The notes: a model not told the origin generated them from the sequence alone. 64,000 bases of DNA from Gracilimonas sp034520725 (GCA_034520725.1 JAXHNH010000001.1:276821-340820), one strand, 5' to 3'; positions 9,557 through 17,820 are shown, numbered from the stretch's first letter. Numbers and translations are program-made.

Positions 9557-9847
9557 ATGAAACGTACACGACGAAAGTTCAGCGCTAAATTCAAAGCTAC
9601 TGTAGCTATTGAAGCCCTTAAAGAACGCCAAAGCCTGGCTGAGTTAGCCACCCACTTTGAAGTCTATCCCAATCAAATGTCCAAGTGGAAACGTGAGTTT
9701 TTGGATAACGCTGATCGTGCTTTCGAGGGGGCTACCGCTGAAGCAGACGAGCCAGTGGTAAACGTAGATGGCTTGGGCAGCCAAATTGGGCAGCTGAAAG
9801 TGGAAATTAACTTTTTAAAAAAAAGCTTAACCAAAGACAGACTATGA
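9557..9847 (+). CDS. IS3-family transposase OrfA (HTH_Tnp_1)
   Basis: 96-residue DNA-binding subunit of an IS3/IS911-type transposase. The N-terminal helix-turn-helix begins KRTRRKFSAKFKATVAIEAL and continues through LAELATHFEVYPNQMSKWK. A C-terminal leucine-zipper-like stretch (IGQLKVEINFLKKSL) serves multimerisation. A run of eight A at 9817-9824 near the 3' end is a classic -1 slippery site: slipping there puts ribosomes in the orfB frame, giving the OrfAB fusion that is the active transposase in this family. The orfA stop overlaps the orfB ATG (ATGA). The ORF is complete, but without the catalytic domain in orfB it should act at most as a binding protein. Confidence 0.93.
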   Translation: MKRTRRKFSAKFKATVAIEALKERQSLAELATHFEVYPNQMSKWKREFLDNADRAFEGATAEADEPVVNVDGLGSQIGQLKVEINFLKKSLTKDRL

Positions 9848-10221
9848 ACCAGCGTAAAGCCTTGGTGGACCCAGACCACCGATTGAGTATTCGCCGGCAG
9901 GCTGATCTGCTGGCGGTTTCCCGAAGCAGCTTCTATTACAAACCGGTAGAGGAGTCGCTGCAAAACTTGCACCTCATGGAGCTCATGGATCAGCTTTTTA
10001 CAGAAGATGCAACCCCGGGTGTGCTGGGCATGCAAGATGAACTGGCCGATCGCGGCATACACTATAACATCAAACGAATCAGGCGTCTTCTGAGTAAAAT
10101 CGGCATTGAACCTATCTATTCAAAAAAGAATCTGTTGCGGTTGGGAAAGGCTAAATATATTCATCCGTATGTGTTGCGAGGCAAGCTATTTGCGAGCACG
10201 GATATATCCCACAAACCTTGA
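9844..10221 (+). pseudogene. IS3-family transposase OrfB, N-terminal fragment
   Basis: Residues 1-112 match the N-terminal part of IS3 OrfB (HTH_21 region): SIRRQADLLAVSRSSFYYKP, then a MxLMDQLFTEDATPGVLGMQ segment and GKAKYIHPYVLRG. At this point a normal OrfB continues into the rve integrase core with the DDE residues. Here the frame instead runs into 12 unrelated residues and stops. The catalytic domain is absent, so the element cannot transpose itself. Confidence 0.88.
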
Positions 10222-10473
10222 AAAGGTAAATCAGAGTTGGAAAATTTAATAACCGGATTTTAATGCTGACTATTCACTTACCGTTAGGTATCCTACTACA
10301 CAGTTTTAATCTGTTCACCTGACTCCAATGGGTACTCACCCAGGTCGGTTAACTTTAACGAGGGAGGTTCGTGGTTTGTCCATAAGCCATTGGGGTGAAC
10401 AAACCATTAAACAGGATAATTAATCCTGCACAAACAAAAGTTGTCCTTCCAACAAAAAGATTAGATATCATTT
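10222..10473. other. Intergenic stretch after the IS3 breakpoint, no gene seen
   Basis: About 250 bp of non-coding sequence between the truncated transposase and the ester cyclase. I see no ORF with recognisable similarity and no IS right end. A small ACGA/TCGT inverted repeat lies near 10360 (ACGAGGGAGGTTCGT). It may be what was joined to the IS by the deletion. Confidence 0.4.
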
Positions 10474-10986
10474 TCAATTTTCGGATGCTGATGTTCGAAG
10501 CTGGCTCATTATACTCTGTATATCATACTCCTCCCAGCATTCCTGCAAAAGGTTATTTTCCACATTGCACATCCACATGCCGGTTGAACGGATAGTATTA
10601 CCCGTAGGAGGTATACCAAGCAAGGTATCTTTATGTGTTCCGGTAAATGAAAAACGGGCAGCTACCTTATTACCTTCAGTAAGAACATCTTCAAGGACAA
10701 GAGTATAGTCGGGGAGAGCTCCACGCCAATACGTGATAACCGCTTTATGCTCATCATAACTTGCAGTATCAGGTTTTCCAAAGTAGTGTAAAATGAATAC
10801 AGGAGGTGTTACTTGTTCAATAACATCCAGGTTTCCCTGATTCCAAACTTGCTCAAAGTATGTCGTAATGAGTTTTTCACCATCCTCAGTACTTCCTTGG
10901 GCAATCGTTGACAGTGGAATAAAAAGCAGCGATACGCATAGTAGTAACCCGTTAGCAATACGGGGATGAAAAAATGATGTATTCAT
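10474..10986 (-). CDS. Exported SnoaL-like / ester cyclase family protein
   Basis: 170 residues with a signal peptide (about 1-29, ending STIAQG). The mature part is a single NTF2-fold domain of the SnoaL/ester-cyclase type. Typical pieces are the N-terminal helix (ITTYFEQVWNQGNLDVIEQV), DEHKAVITYWRGALPDYTLV, GNKVAARFSFTGTHKD, LLGIPPTGNTI and a final strand ending ECWEEYDI. Members include polyketide cyclases, but most are uncharacterised and the signal peptide makes a cytoplasmic biosynthetic role unlikely. No partner genes are obvious; the upstream neighbour on the same strand is a frameshifted SDR gene. A hexanucleotide repeat lies 15-38 bp upstream of the start and might vary expression. 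Confidence 0.85.
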   Translation of the reverse strand: MNTSFFHPRIANGLLLCVSLLFIPLSTIAQGSTEDGEKLITTYFEQVWNQGNLDVIEQVTPPVFILHYFGKPDTASYDEHKAVITYWRGALPDYTLVLEDVLTEGNKVAARFSFTGTHKDTLLGIPPTGNTIRSTGMWMCNVENNLLQECWEEYDIQSIMSQLRTSASEN

Positions 10987-11000
10987 AAATATATATTTAA

Positions 11001-11024
11001 TTGAAATTGAAATTGAAATTGAAA
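11001..11024. repeat. Four tandem hexanucleotide repeats (TTGAAA)
   Basis: Four exact TTGAAA units upstream of the ester-cyclase start (15-38 bp away on its coding strand, where the unit reads TTTCAA). The position covers the 5' leader or promoter spacer, where slipped-strand changes would alter spacing rather than frame. Confidence 0.8.
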
Positions 11025-11085
11025 AAACTAAAAAATGGCAAGGTGCTTCCCTCTTAATGCCCAGGTTACCAATCCGAGATATTAT

Positions 11086-12067
11086 CTAACCTTCATAAAT
11101 TTCTTCATTTAGCCATTGAGTAGTTTTTTTTAGCCCTTCCTCAAGGGTTACTTCAGGCTCCCAACCAAGAAGTTCTGATGCTTTTTGAGTAGGGAAGCGT
11201 TTGTAGGAGTTCGCCATCTCTATAAATCCCTGATCAATGGGGTACTAATACCGGTATCTTGTTTGCGAAGGCCATCAGGCGGGCAATCATCAATGGCAGG
11301 CCTTTGGGCTCTTTATCGCACAATCGCCCGTAATGACTCATAAACTCACGCCATGTTGTTATATCTGCCGATACATTAAAAGATTCTCCGGCCGCTTTAG
11401 GTTGCTTTGCGCACAGTATTAAGGCTCCCACCACATCGTCGATGTATACGGGATTAAAATGTGCTGATCCATCTCCCAGGAATACAGGCTTGCCTTCCAG
11501 AATATTCCGGAACATTCCTTCTGACCAAATACCATGGCCGGGACCGTAGATCATCGATGGCCGAATAATTGAAAGTTCTAATTCAAACTTCTCAGCTATA
11601 TCAATAGCCCGTTTTTCAGCTTGTGCTTTCGTTCTTGGGTAGGTAGAAGGATGATTCAATGCCAGTGGTGTGGACTCATCTACTTCATCTATTTCTGCCA
11701 TATCATAAACGCCAACGGTACTCACATGAATAAAGCGTGATACTCCGGCCTCTCCGGCAAGTCTTACTAAAGTTTCAGTTGCATCTACGTTCACGGATTG
11801 CGCAGTATCAGGATCAGCATCCAAAACGGCGGCGGCATGAAAAATGAAATCCTTGCCCTCCACCACTCTCTTTAGTGCCTCCGTATCGAGAATATCCATA
11901 GCCTCAAGGGTTACTCCTTTCTTTTTCAGGTGAGAAACGCGATCAAGATTTCTACCTACGCCGGTGACCTCTGCTTTTTCTTTTGTAGCAAGTAATTCAG
12001 CAAGGCGGGAACCGACAAAGCCGGTTGTCCCCGTTACCAGGATAGATTTACCAGTAAGTGATTTCAT
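11086..12067 (-). pseudogene. NAD-dependent epimerase/dehydratase (extended SDR), frameshifted
   Basis: Extended short-chain dehydrogenase that would act on a nucleotide sugar or similar substrate. The N-terminal Rossmann motif VTGTTGFVGS is at 11-20, and the catalytic S116, Y143 and K147 are present (HVSTVGVY; STYPRTK). The main ORF stops at 11234 after IPVLVPH, too early for the family. In another frame the expected C-terminus continues (IDQGFIEMANSYKRFPTQKA, then SELLGWEPEVTLEEGLKKT) to a stop at 11086. Removing one base from the G4 run at 11239-11242 (C4 on the coding strand) restores a protein of about 326 residues. Either a recent single-base mutation or a consensus error. The nucleotide-binding half is intact. 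Confidence 0.85.
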
Positions 12068-12125
12068 TATAAGCCTAGAAAATTATTATTGAAGTGAAAA
12101 CGCATGAGTGATCCTTAAACCTTAG

Positions 12126-12842
12126 TTACAGTACTATTTCACCGTACCTGTTCATGATCTCTTGCCACCAGCCCCACTCTCCGATATAATTCATGATCAC
12201 ATGTTGAACTGCCAGTAAACCCAGCATAAACGGATAAGGCAGCCTTATTTTACCTCTTCTTTTGTCATCCAGAATTAGCAGTAGCAAGACAACCTCTACA
12301 ATAACATAGCTTAAATTAAGAGATATAGAGAAACTACCGACAGCCGGGATCCAAAATAAAAGACGGGTGATCGCTGGAAGAAGGGGACCAAAAATAGTGC
12401 ACGCCATGTACCGTGCATGATACTCAGTGTCAGGAATATTTTTAATGGCTAGAATATAAAATAAAGCAAACATACCTAGCGTAGAGAAGTCAATAAAGCC
12501 CAACTGATAGGGTACCAAAGGAGGATAATTTCCTTTATTCATCATTATATGGATCATATAAAGCCCACCTATAATGAGTAGAGGAACAAGAATAAAAGAC
12601 GTTTTTCCCAGCATGTGATGCCACTTCATTTTATCCTGACTATATAGCAGAGGCTGAACTACAAGAAGTAGCATCCACAAACTGGCTGTAATACCATGGA
12701 AATGGTGAGCTGCACTGGTTTCACCTAATTTTAGAAAGTAGGAAGGTAAAAAACCAAATAACATGATCAGGAAAGCCAAACCAAAATAAAGGTATGCTTT
12801 TGAATAAAAGGGTTGGGTATTAGTTTTTGTTTTGCGATCCAT
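12126..12842 (-). CDS. Multi-pass membrane protein with conserved histidines, family not recognised
   Basis: 238 residues with about seven hydrophobic segments, no signal peptide and a basic N-terminus, so an inner-membrane protein. Histidines sit near the membrane in AAHHFHGI, KMKWHHMLGK and TEYHARYM, reminiscent of di-haem cytochrome b561-like or DUF2306-like proteins, but I cannot assign the family. It lies 33 bp downstream of the cupredoxin-like lipoprotein on the same strand, so the two are probably co-transcribed. That pairing would suit an electron-transfer or metal-handling role, which is inference only. Confidence 0.7.
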   Translation of the reverse strand: MDRKTKTNTQPFYSKAYLYFGLAFLIMLFGFLPSYFLKLGETSAAHHFHGITASLWMLLLVVQPLLYSQDKMKWHHMLGKTSFILVPLLIIGGLYMIHIMMNKGNYPPLVPYQLGFIDFSTLGMFALFYILAIKNIPDTEYHARYMACTIFGPLLPAITRLLFWIPAVGSFSISLNLSYVIVEVVLLLLILDDKRRGKIRLPYPFMLGLLAVQHVIMNYIGEWGWWQEIMNRYGEIVL

Positions 12843-12875
12843 AATTCTTCATCTAATGTTAAAGATTTGAATTAT

Positions 12876-13757
12876 TTATTTAACACTAAACTGCTGCATC
12901 ATGCCGTGCATGAAATGCGGTCTTCCGCTTTCCGTATCCGGATACGGACAGATCAGAGCATATTCTCCCGGCTCAAAATCAACGGTTACATAGTTGGTCA
13001 CTCCTTTATCCATTGGGCTTACTCCATTCAAAAAGATACCCGGAGCTTTGGGTAGAGGGCCTGCTTCGCCATTGATCACCTGTCCAAACCAATTCATCAT
13101 ATCTTCCAGCGTCTTTCCTTCCTCAAGCCTTGCCAGGATAAATTCATGAGGTTGGGAGGCTGCATTTTCTACCTTAATCGTTTTGCTGCCTGCCGTTATT
13201 TCGTCAGAGAGGCCAAACGTATAGTCATCCATATTCATCACCATATCTGCTTCCGGGGCTTCTGAATTATCATTGCCCGGATCAGTAACGGTCAGAGGGC
13301 GGGTCATACCTTTCATATAGTGAGGTTCTGCTGCCGGTACGGGTACTCCGCAGACAATAGCATAATTGCCCGCAATCAGATCAAGGGTAGCCTCTGATCC
13401 TTCACCGGATACCGGAGCCGATGGTCCGCCCCAGAGCGTTGCCCAATCAGGATAGCCTCCCATATTTGTTTCCATGTATTGCATTAACTCCTCGTATGTA
13501 TGTCCTTCAGAAATATGAACCAGTCCGGCATTATGGGGAAACATGCCCTCATTTTTGATACGGAATGTGGTCAACCCTGCAGAAATAGAATCCGGCACGT
13601 CCAGGAATACAAAATCAGCGGTAGTGATCGTTACCAGCTGCGGACTTTTAAATTCATTATCGCCGGCTTTATTACTGGAGCTTTCGTTATTTGATGTGCA
13701 TGAGATAAGTAAACCGGTTGCACATAGTAATATGAGTATATATTTGAATACAGTCAT
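12876..13757 (-). CDS. Lipoprotein with two cupredoxin-like domains
   Basis: The N-terminus is a lipoprotein signal with lipobox LLISC (C20 lipidated), so it is an envelope lipoprotein. The mature part is a tandem duplication of a ~125-residue beta-sandwich (about 40-157 and 168-293). Each repeat keeps the same pattern: a PH motif early (H75, H204), a strand reading NYAIVC / EYALIC (C136, C270), then PHYM / PHFM and GM (H146 with M151, H281 with M286). The order His, Cys, His, Met is that of type 1 copper sites, although the Cys-to-His spacing (10 and 11) is longer than in plastocyanins. A copper protein is plausible but unproven. It is probably expressed with the His-rich membrane protein immediately downstream. 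Confidence 0.72.
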   Translation of the reverse strand: MTVFKYILILLCATGLLISCTSNNESSSNKAGDNEFKSPQLVTITTADFVFLDVPDSISAGLTTFRIKNEGMFPHNAGLVHISEGHTYEELMQYMETNMGGYPDWATLWGGPSAPVSGEGSEATLDLIAGNYAIVCGVPVPAAEPHYMKGMTRPLTVTDPGNDNSEAPEADMVMNMDDYTFGLSDEITAGSKTIKVENAASQPHEFILARLEEGKTLEDMMNWFGQVINGEAGPLPKAPGIFLNGVSPMDKGVTNYVTVDFEPGEYALICPYPDTESGRPHFMHGMMQQFSVK

Positions 13758-14026
13758 TTGCTTTTCTTTTTATTGTTGATTTTAGTTGAGGTATAGCTGG
13801 CTACTGGCGACTTGAATAGAGTTGTTTTCTCACCTGATGTTCTGAAACGTAACCTCTATCTATTGTCTCAGGACTTGATTGTAGTATAGCTCTCTTATCG
13901 AGGTGATTTACTTGCTGTGCTTTGAATGGCTGTGACACACATACAGTAACTCAAAAAAGCAATATCAATGGTGTACCCACAAACCGTTTATACATTAAAA
14001 CTCCGAAAATCTGATTTATATACCTA

Positions 14027-14055
14027 GACAAGTATGTCCCTTAAATATACTTGTC
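14027..14055. promoter_or_regulatory. Perfect 9-bp inverted repeat, possible operator
   Basis: GACAAGTAT and ATACTTGTC separated by 11 bp. Half-site length and spacing suit a dimeric regulator rather than a terminator, as there is no T-run and the GC content is low. It is about 270 bp upstream of the lipoprotein start. Confidence 0.35.
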
Positions 14056-14237
14056 ACCTCATTTTCATTTATAGGACATAAAAACATTTATTAATTAAAA
14101 ATGCAAAAATATTAATATTTATCGGATGTAACGTGTTGCTAAGCAATTATTTAGGGTATTTGTTATTTACAGTTAAACAGGTTTGTTTTTTCTGGTATGT
14201 AAAGTAATTGAAACTCAGAATTTTTTAAGCATCAGGT

Positions 14238-14368
14238 GTACTTGGTCACTCGCGGACCGGAGGTCCGAATAGGCATTCCCAACCGGGTGGTTTGGAACGA
14301 GGTTCCAAAATATTTTTTCATGGAGAACAGCAGATCAACCCTGATCGACGAGTTACCTACTGGTTTTA
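14238..14368 (+). repeat. Dispersed intergenic repeat, copy B (two hairpins) plus a terminator-like repeat
   Basis: The left part (14238-14312) matches copy A at 8691-8766. It contains a hairpin CGGACC-GGA-GGTCCG and a second hairpin TTGGAAC-GAG-GTTCCAA, joined by ATTCCCAACCGGGTGG. The right part from CATGGAGAACAG (14319) matches the nrdJ terminator region at 5169, including AACCCTGATCG, but its right arm is degraded. Two separate repeat families are therefore side by side here. Confidence 0.65.
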
Positions 14369-14456
14369 TTTAATAACAATTGGTTAATCCTGAAAGCGAG
14401 ATTTTTCCTGTTCAATTATTTAAGTTTTTGAATAAACCGGAATCAACCTTTGTTTC

Positions 14457-16067
14457 ATGACTCCTCGATCTTTTATTTTCCTTCTGTGCGTTGGCTTTTT
14501 AAATATTTCTCAGACCGCATATGCCCAGCTTACGGCTAGCGGTGTGGTTTTTGAGGATTCAAATCAAAATGGATCGCTGGATCGCGGCGAATCAGCACTG
14601 GCGGATGTTCCTGTATCCAATGGATCCGAGGTAGTACTTACCAATAAGGATGGCCGGTATACCATATCAATAGAAGAAGAGGATGCCACGGTGTTTGTGA
14701 TCAAACCGGCAGGGTATGAGTTTCCGTTGAACCGATTGAATCAGCCCCAATTCTTTTACATCCACAAACCAAAAGGTTCACCTGAACTTGAATTTAAAGG
14801 GGTTGAACCAACCGGTCCGTTGCCTGCAAGTCTGAATTTTCCACTGTATAGAGCTGAAAGAACTGATGATTTCAGCGTGTTACTATTTGGGGATCCACAG
14901 CCATATAACCGACAGGAAGTGGATTTCTTTGACCGTGATATTGTGGCAGAACTTAAGGGAGCAGAGGGCTATGAGTTTGGAATCACGCTGGGGGATATCG
15001 TTGGGGATGACCTGGATCTGTTTGAACCATACAACGAGTCAGTTGCTAAGATCGGCACTCCATGGTTCAACGTATATGGCAATCATGACATGAATTTTGA
15101 TGCTGAAACCGATCAATATGCGGACGAAACCTTCGAGGCTACTTTCGGTCCTGCAAGCTATTCCTTCAATCATGGTGAGGCTCATTTCATTATCTTGGAT
15201 GATGTGGTGTTTCCCAGAACCGATGGTCTTTCCGGATATATTGGCGGATTCACTTCTCAACAGCTTACTTTCATCGAAAATGAACTGAAATACGTTCCGA
15301 ACGATAAACTGATCGTGATCGCACTTCATATTCCAATGTTCACCTCAAATACACCTGACCGGACGTTTCGAATTGAAGACAGAAGCCGGCTGTTCGAGTT
15401 ACTGAAAGATTATCCAAACACCCTCTCGATTTCGGCTCATACCCACCTGCAGAGCTTTCATTTCTTTGATGTGGATGAGGGGTGGCAGCAACTTGAGCCT
15501 CACGTTCACTATAATGTCGGGACCACAGGCGGCGACTGGTGGTCAGGCGAATTCGATGAGCGCGGCATCCCCGAAACCCTAATGCGGGATGGAACGCCGA
15601 ACGGTTATGCGATACTGAATATCAGCGGTAATGAATACACCATCGATTATAAAGTGGCCAACTCAGATAAAAGTGATCATATGAGTATATGGGGACCCAA
15701 AGTGGTGCCACAAAACCGATGGCATGGAGCTCAGCTTTACGTCAATTATTATCTGGGCAACGAGTATACTAAAGTGGAGTACAAACTGCAGGGAAGGGAT
15801 GATAACTGGAGAACTATGAACCGGGTAGCTGAGCAGGATCCCTTTGTGGCTAATCTTCGTCAAAAGTGGGATACGATGGATCAAATGCCGGAGCAGGGCA
15901 GAAGACCTTCCAATCCTGTGGACTCGGATCACCTTTGGAAAGTAAATGTACCGAATAACATCTCAATTGGCACTCACGTGATTGATATAAGAGTCACAGA
16001 TATGTTTGGCAGAGCCTTTGAAGATCGTTTCACTTATGAAGTGGTGGAGCCAACCTACGCCAGATAA
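14457..16067 (+). CDS. Secreted calcineurin-like metallophosphoesterase with N- and C-terminal accessory domains
   Basis: 536 residues. Residues 1-23 form a signal peptide (TAYA|QLT). An N-terminal beta-sandwich (about 25-125, GVVFEDSNQNGSLDRGE, like SdrD-B/MetallophosN domains) is followed by a dimetal phosphoesterase core. The core shows GDPQ (145-148), GDIVGD (179-184), GNHD (208-211), a histidine in ALHIPM and SAHTH, the classic ligand order for two metal ions. A C-terminal MetallophosC-type domain occupies about 400-530. It would hydrolyse phosphoesters in the periplasm or outside the cell; the substrate is unknown. It is divergent from the cupredoxin-like gene and followed by ppa on the same strand 88 bp later. 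Confidence 0.93.
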   Translation: MTPRSFIFLLCVGFLNISQTAYAQLTASGVVFEDSNQNGSLDRGESALADVPVSNGSEVVLTNKDGRYTISIEEEDATVFVIKPAGYEFPLNRLNQPQFFYIHKPKGSPELEFKGVEPTGPLPASLNFPLYRAERTDDFSVLLFGDPQPYNRQEVDFFDRDIVAELKGAEGYEFGITLGDIVGDDLDLFEPYNESVAKIGTPWFNVYGNHDMNFDAETDQYADETFEATFGPASYSFNHGEAHFIILDDVVFPRTDGLSGYIGGFTSQQLTFIENELKYVPNDKLIVIALHIPMFTSNTPDRTFRIEDRSRLFELLKDYPNTLSISAHTHLQSFHFFDVDEGWQQLEPHVHYNVGTTGGDWWSGEFDERGIPETLMRDGTPNGYAILNISGNEYTIDYKVANSDKSDHMSIWGPKVVPQNRWHGAQLYVNYYLGNEYTKVEYKLQGRDDNWRTMNRVAEQDPFVANLRQKWDTMDQMPEQGRRPSNPVDSDHLWKVNVPNNISIGTHVIDIRVTDMFGRAFEDRFTYEVVEPTYAR

Positions 16068-16155
16068 TTTAGTATTGAATCAGCTTTAAGCGAAAGCAAT
16101 TCTCCGCCAATACTTTTACATTGTGTAACTCAAATCTGAATCAGATCACATCATT

Positions 16156-16773
16156 ATGGCAAATTTTCCCAATCCTTTTTTTAGATGGAGACCTCACCCA
16201 TGGCATGGACTAGAAGTCGGTTCCAATCCTCCTGAGATCGTAAATGCCTTCATTGAGCTCACCCCATTTGATACAATCAAATATGAGGTGGACAAGAAGA
16301 CCGGTTATATGCGGGTAGATCGCCCACAAAGAAGTTCATCCTTGCCGCCATCTCTTTATGGGTTTATCCCCAGGACCTATTGTGGTGATGAGGTTGGGAA
16401 GCTTTCCAAGCAGAAGGTAAAAGGGGATAGGGATCCGCTGGATATTTGTGTACTTAGTGAACGCCCGATCGATCGTAATGAGGTAATTCTCAGTGCGAGG
16501 GTTATCGGTGGTTTGCATATGGTGGATCAGGGTGAAGCAGACGACAAGATCATTTCAGTATTAGACAATGATACCTACTACTCAGATATAACGGATGTGA
16601 ATGATCTCCCCCCGGTCCTGATCGAAAGACTTAGACATTATTTTGGCACGTATAAGCTGATCCCGGGTAAAGATACCAACGATGTGTTTGTAGAAGGTAT
16701 CTATGATGTGGAGCACGCAAGTAAGGTGATCAAAGCCTCGATTGAAGACTACGAAACCATGTTTGGGGAATAG
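16156..16773 (+). CDS. ppa: Inorganic pyrophosphatase (family I)
   Basis: Cytoplasmic enzyme that hydrolyses pyrophosphate to two phosphates, pulling biosynthetic reactions forward. The 205 residues include the family I signature GDRDPLDICVL (90-100) with metal ligands D91, D93 and D96, a lysine-containing KGDRDP environment and a second acidic cluster GEADDKII. YGFIPRTYCGD precedes the signature. It begins RWRPHPWHGLEVG, an N-terminal extension seen in the plant/Bacteroidetes-type subgroup. The next gene (CDF transporter) starts 39 bp downstream and may be co-transcribed. Confidence 0.96.
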   Translation: MANFPNPFFRWRPHPWHGLEVGSNPPEIVNAFIELTPFDTIKYEVDKKTGYMRVDRPQRSSSLPPSLYGFIPRTYCGDEVGKLSKQKVKGDRDPLDICVLSERPIDRNEVILSARVIGGLHMVDQGEADDKIISVLDNDTYYSDITDVNDLPPVLIERLRHYFGTYKLIPGKDTNDVFVEGIYDVEHASKVIKASIEDYETMFGE

Positions 16774-16812
16774 GACAGGAAGTCTTTGAAATGGCCATGA
16801 AGATCAGATCAC

Positions 16813-17820
16813 TTGGATAATACTACACTAAATAAGGGGAAAGAAAATATTCGGGTGCAGAAGTTTATCGTCCTGGTGGCGGTGGTTCTTTTTGTACTCA
16901 AAATGGCAGCCTGGTACCTGACCGGATCGGTAGCGGTACTTACTGATGGGCTTGAAAGTATTGTAAATGTGATCAGTGGGTTCATCGGATTGTACAGCTT
17001 ATATCTTTCCGCTAAACCCAAAGACTCCAATCACCCTTACGGCCATGGAAAGGTCGAGTTCATTTCTGCGGGGATAGAAGGAGCCCTTATTACGGTTGCG
17101 GGTTTGTTGATTGTTATGGAAGCCATTCAAAGCTTCATTGATCCCGAGCCTTTGAGAAGTCTGGATCTTGGGATCGTGCTTGTTGGAATATCTGCAGTTA
17201 TAAATTATACATTTGGCTACTGGGCATACGAGACTGGCAGACGTAACGATTCATTGGCCCTACAAGCAAGCGGAAAACACCTTCAAACGGATACCTTTAC
17301 GACTATCGGTATTATAGCAGGATTGATTTTTATCCGATTTACCGGCATTGAGTGGATGGATGGTGTAGTGGCTATCTTTTTTGCCCTGCTGATTATGAGG
17401 ACAGGAGTTAAGATCCTGAGGCAGGCTGTAGCCGGGATCATGGATGAGTCGGATGAGGACCTTCTGGAAGAAATGATCCATTTTCTACAGGATAACCGGG
17501 ACCCAAAATGGATCGATCTCCATAATCTTCGCATCATCAAATACGGCAGAATTCTCCATGTGGATTGTCACCTTACGCTTCCGTGGTATCTGACTGTGAA
17601 GCAGGCTCATGTTGAACTGGATAAGATCGAAGAGTTGATCGCTAAAAAATTCGGAAATCGTATTGAGATCTTCATTCATACCGATTACTGCATGGAATTT
17701 TCATGCCGGCTCTGTCAGGTTGAAAACTGCGAAGTAAGGCAGCATGAATTTGAGGAAGCCATTACCTGGACGGTTGAAAATGTTGCTACTGATGGCAAGC
17801 ATCAGTTAGACGAGCAGTAA
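16813..17820 (+). CDS. Cation diffusion facilitator family metal transporter
   Basis: 335-residue inner-membrane antiporter that exports divalent metals (Zn, Fe, Mn or similar) against protons. It has six membrane segments, with D45 in TM2 (TDGLESIVN), the HPYGHGKVE loop (74-82) and the HxxxD pair H156/D160 in TM5. A cytoplasmic C-terminal domain (about 210-290) follows. The tail carries four cysteines, C293, C298, C301 and C306 (C-x4-C-x2-C-x4-C), which could bind a metal and are found in a Bacteroidetes subgroup as I remember it. The start is a TTG at 16813: an in-frame stop lies at 16798 and no ATG lies between. It overlaps nothing and is convergent with RNase D, with only a 5-bp gap. Confidence 0.92.
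   Translation: MDNTTLNKGKENIRVQKFIVLVAVVLFVLKMAAWYLTGSVAVLTDGLESIVNVISGFIGLYSLYLSAKPKDSNHPYGHGKVEFISAGIEGALITVAGLLIVMEAIQSFIDPEPLRSLDLGIVLVGISAVINYTFGYWAYETGRRNDSLALQASGKHLQTDTFTTIGIIAGLIFIRFTGIEWMDGVVAIFFALLIMRTGVKILRQAVAGIMDESDEDLLEEMIHFLQDNRDPKWIDLHNLRIIKYGRILHVDCHLTLPWYLTVKQAHVELDKIEELIAKKFGNRIEIFIHTDYCMEFSCRLCQVENCEVRQHEFEEAITWTVENVATDGKHQLDEQ

Larger units (their letters stand above)
9489..10221 (+). mobile_element. IS3-family insertion sequence, truncated at its right side
   Basis: The left end is visible as TGTAATACTCCCCAAAAATT at 9489-9508, a typical IS3-type terminus with the CCCCAAAA.TTAG core. orfA follows intact and then the start of orfB. The integrase core and the right inverted repeat are missing: I do not find the reverse complement of the left end before the next gene. 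Homology to orfB stops near 10180, so a deletion or rearrangement removed the right two-thirds. Confidence 0.85.
13758..14456. other. 700-bp divergent intergenic region
   Basis: Lies between the divergently transcribed cupredoxin-like lipoprotein and phosphoesterase genes. I see no gene. It contains an inverted repeat at 14027-14055, an A+T-rich stretch (14060-14170) and the dispersed repeat at 14238-14368. It must hold promoters for both flanking genes, but none can be pinned down. Confidence 0.5.

Noticed and set aside
10395..10595. 66-codon plus-strand frame overlapping the ester-cyclase end
   Set aside because: Its second half is antisense to a well-supported gene, it has no ribosome site and its peptide resembles nothing known.
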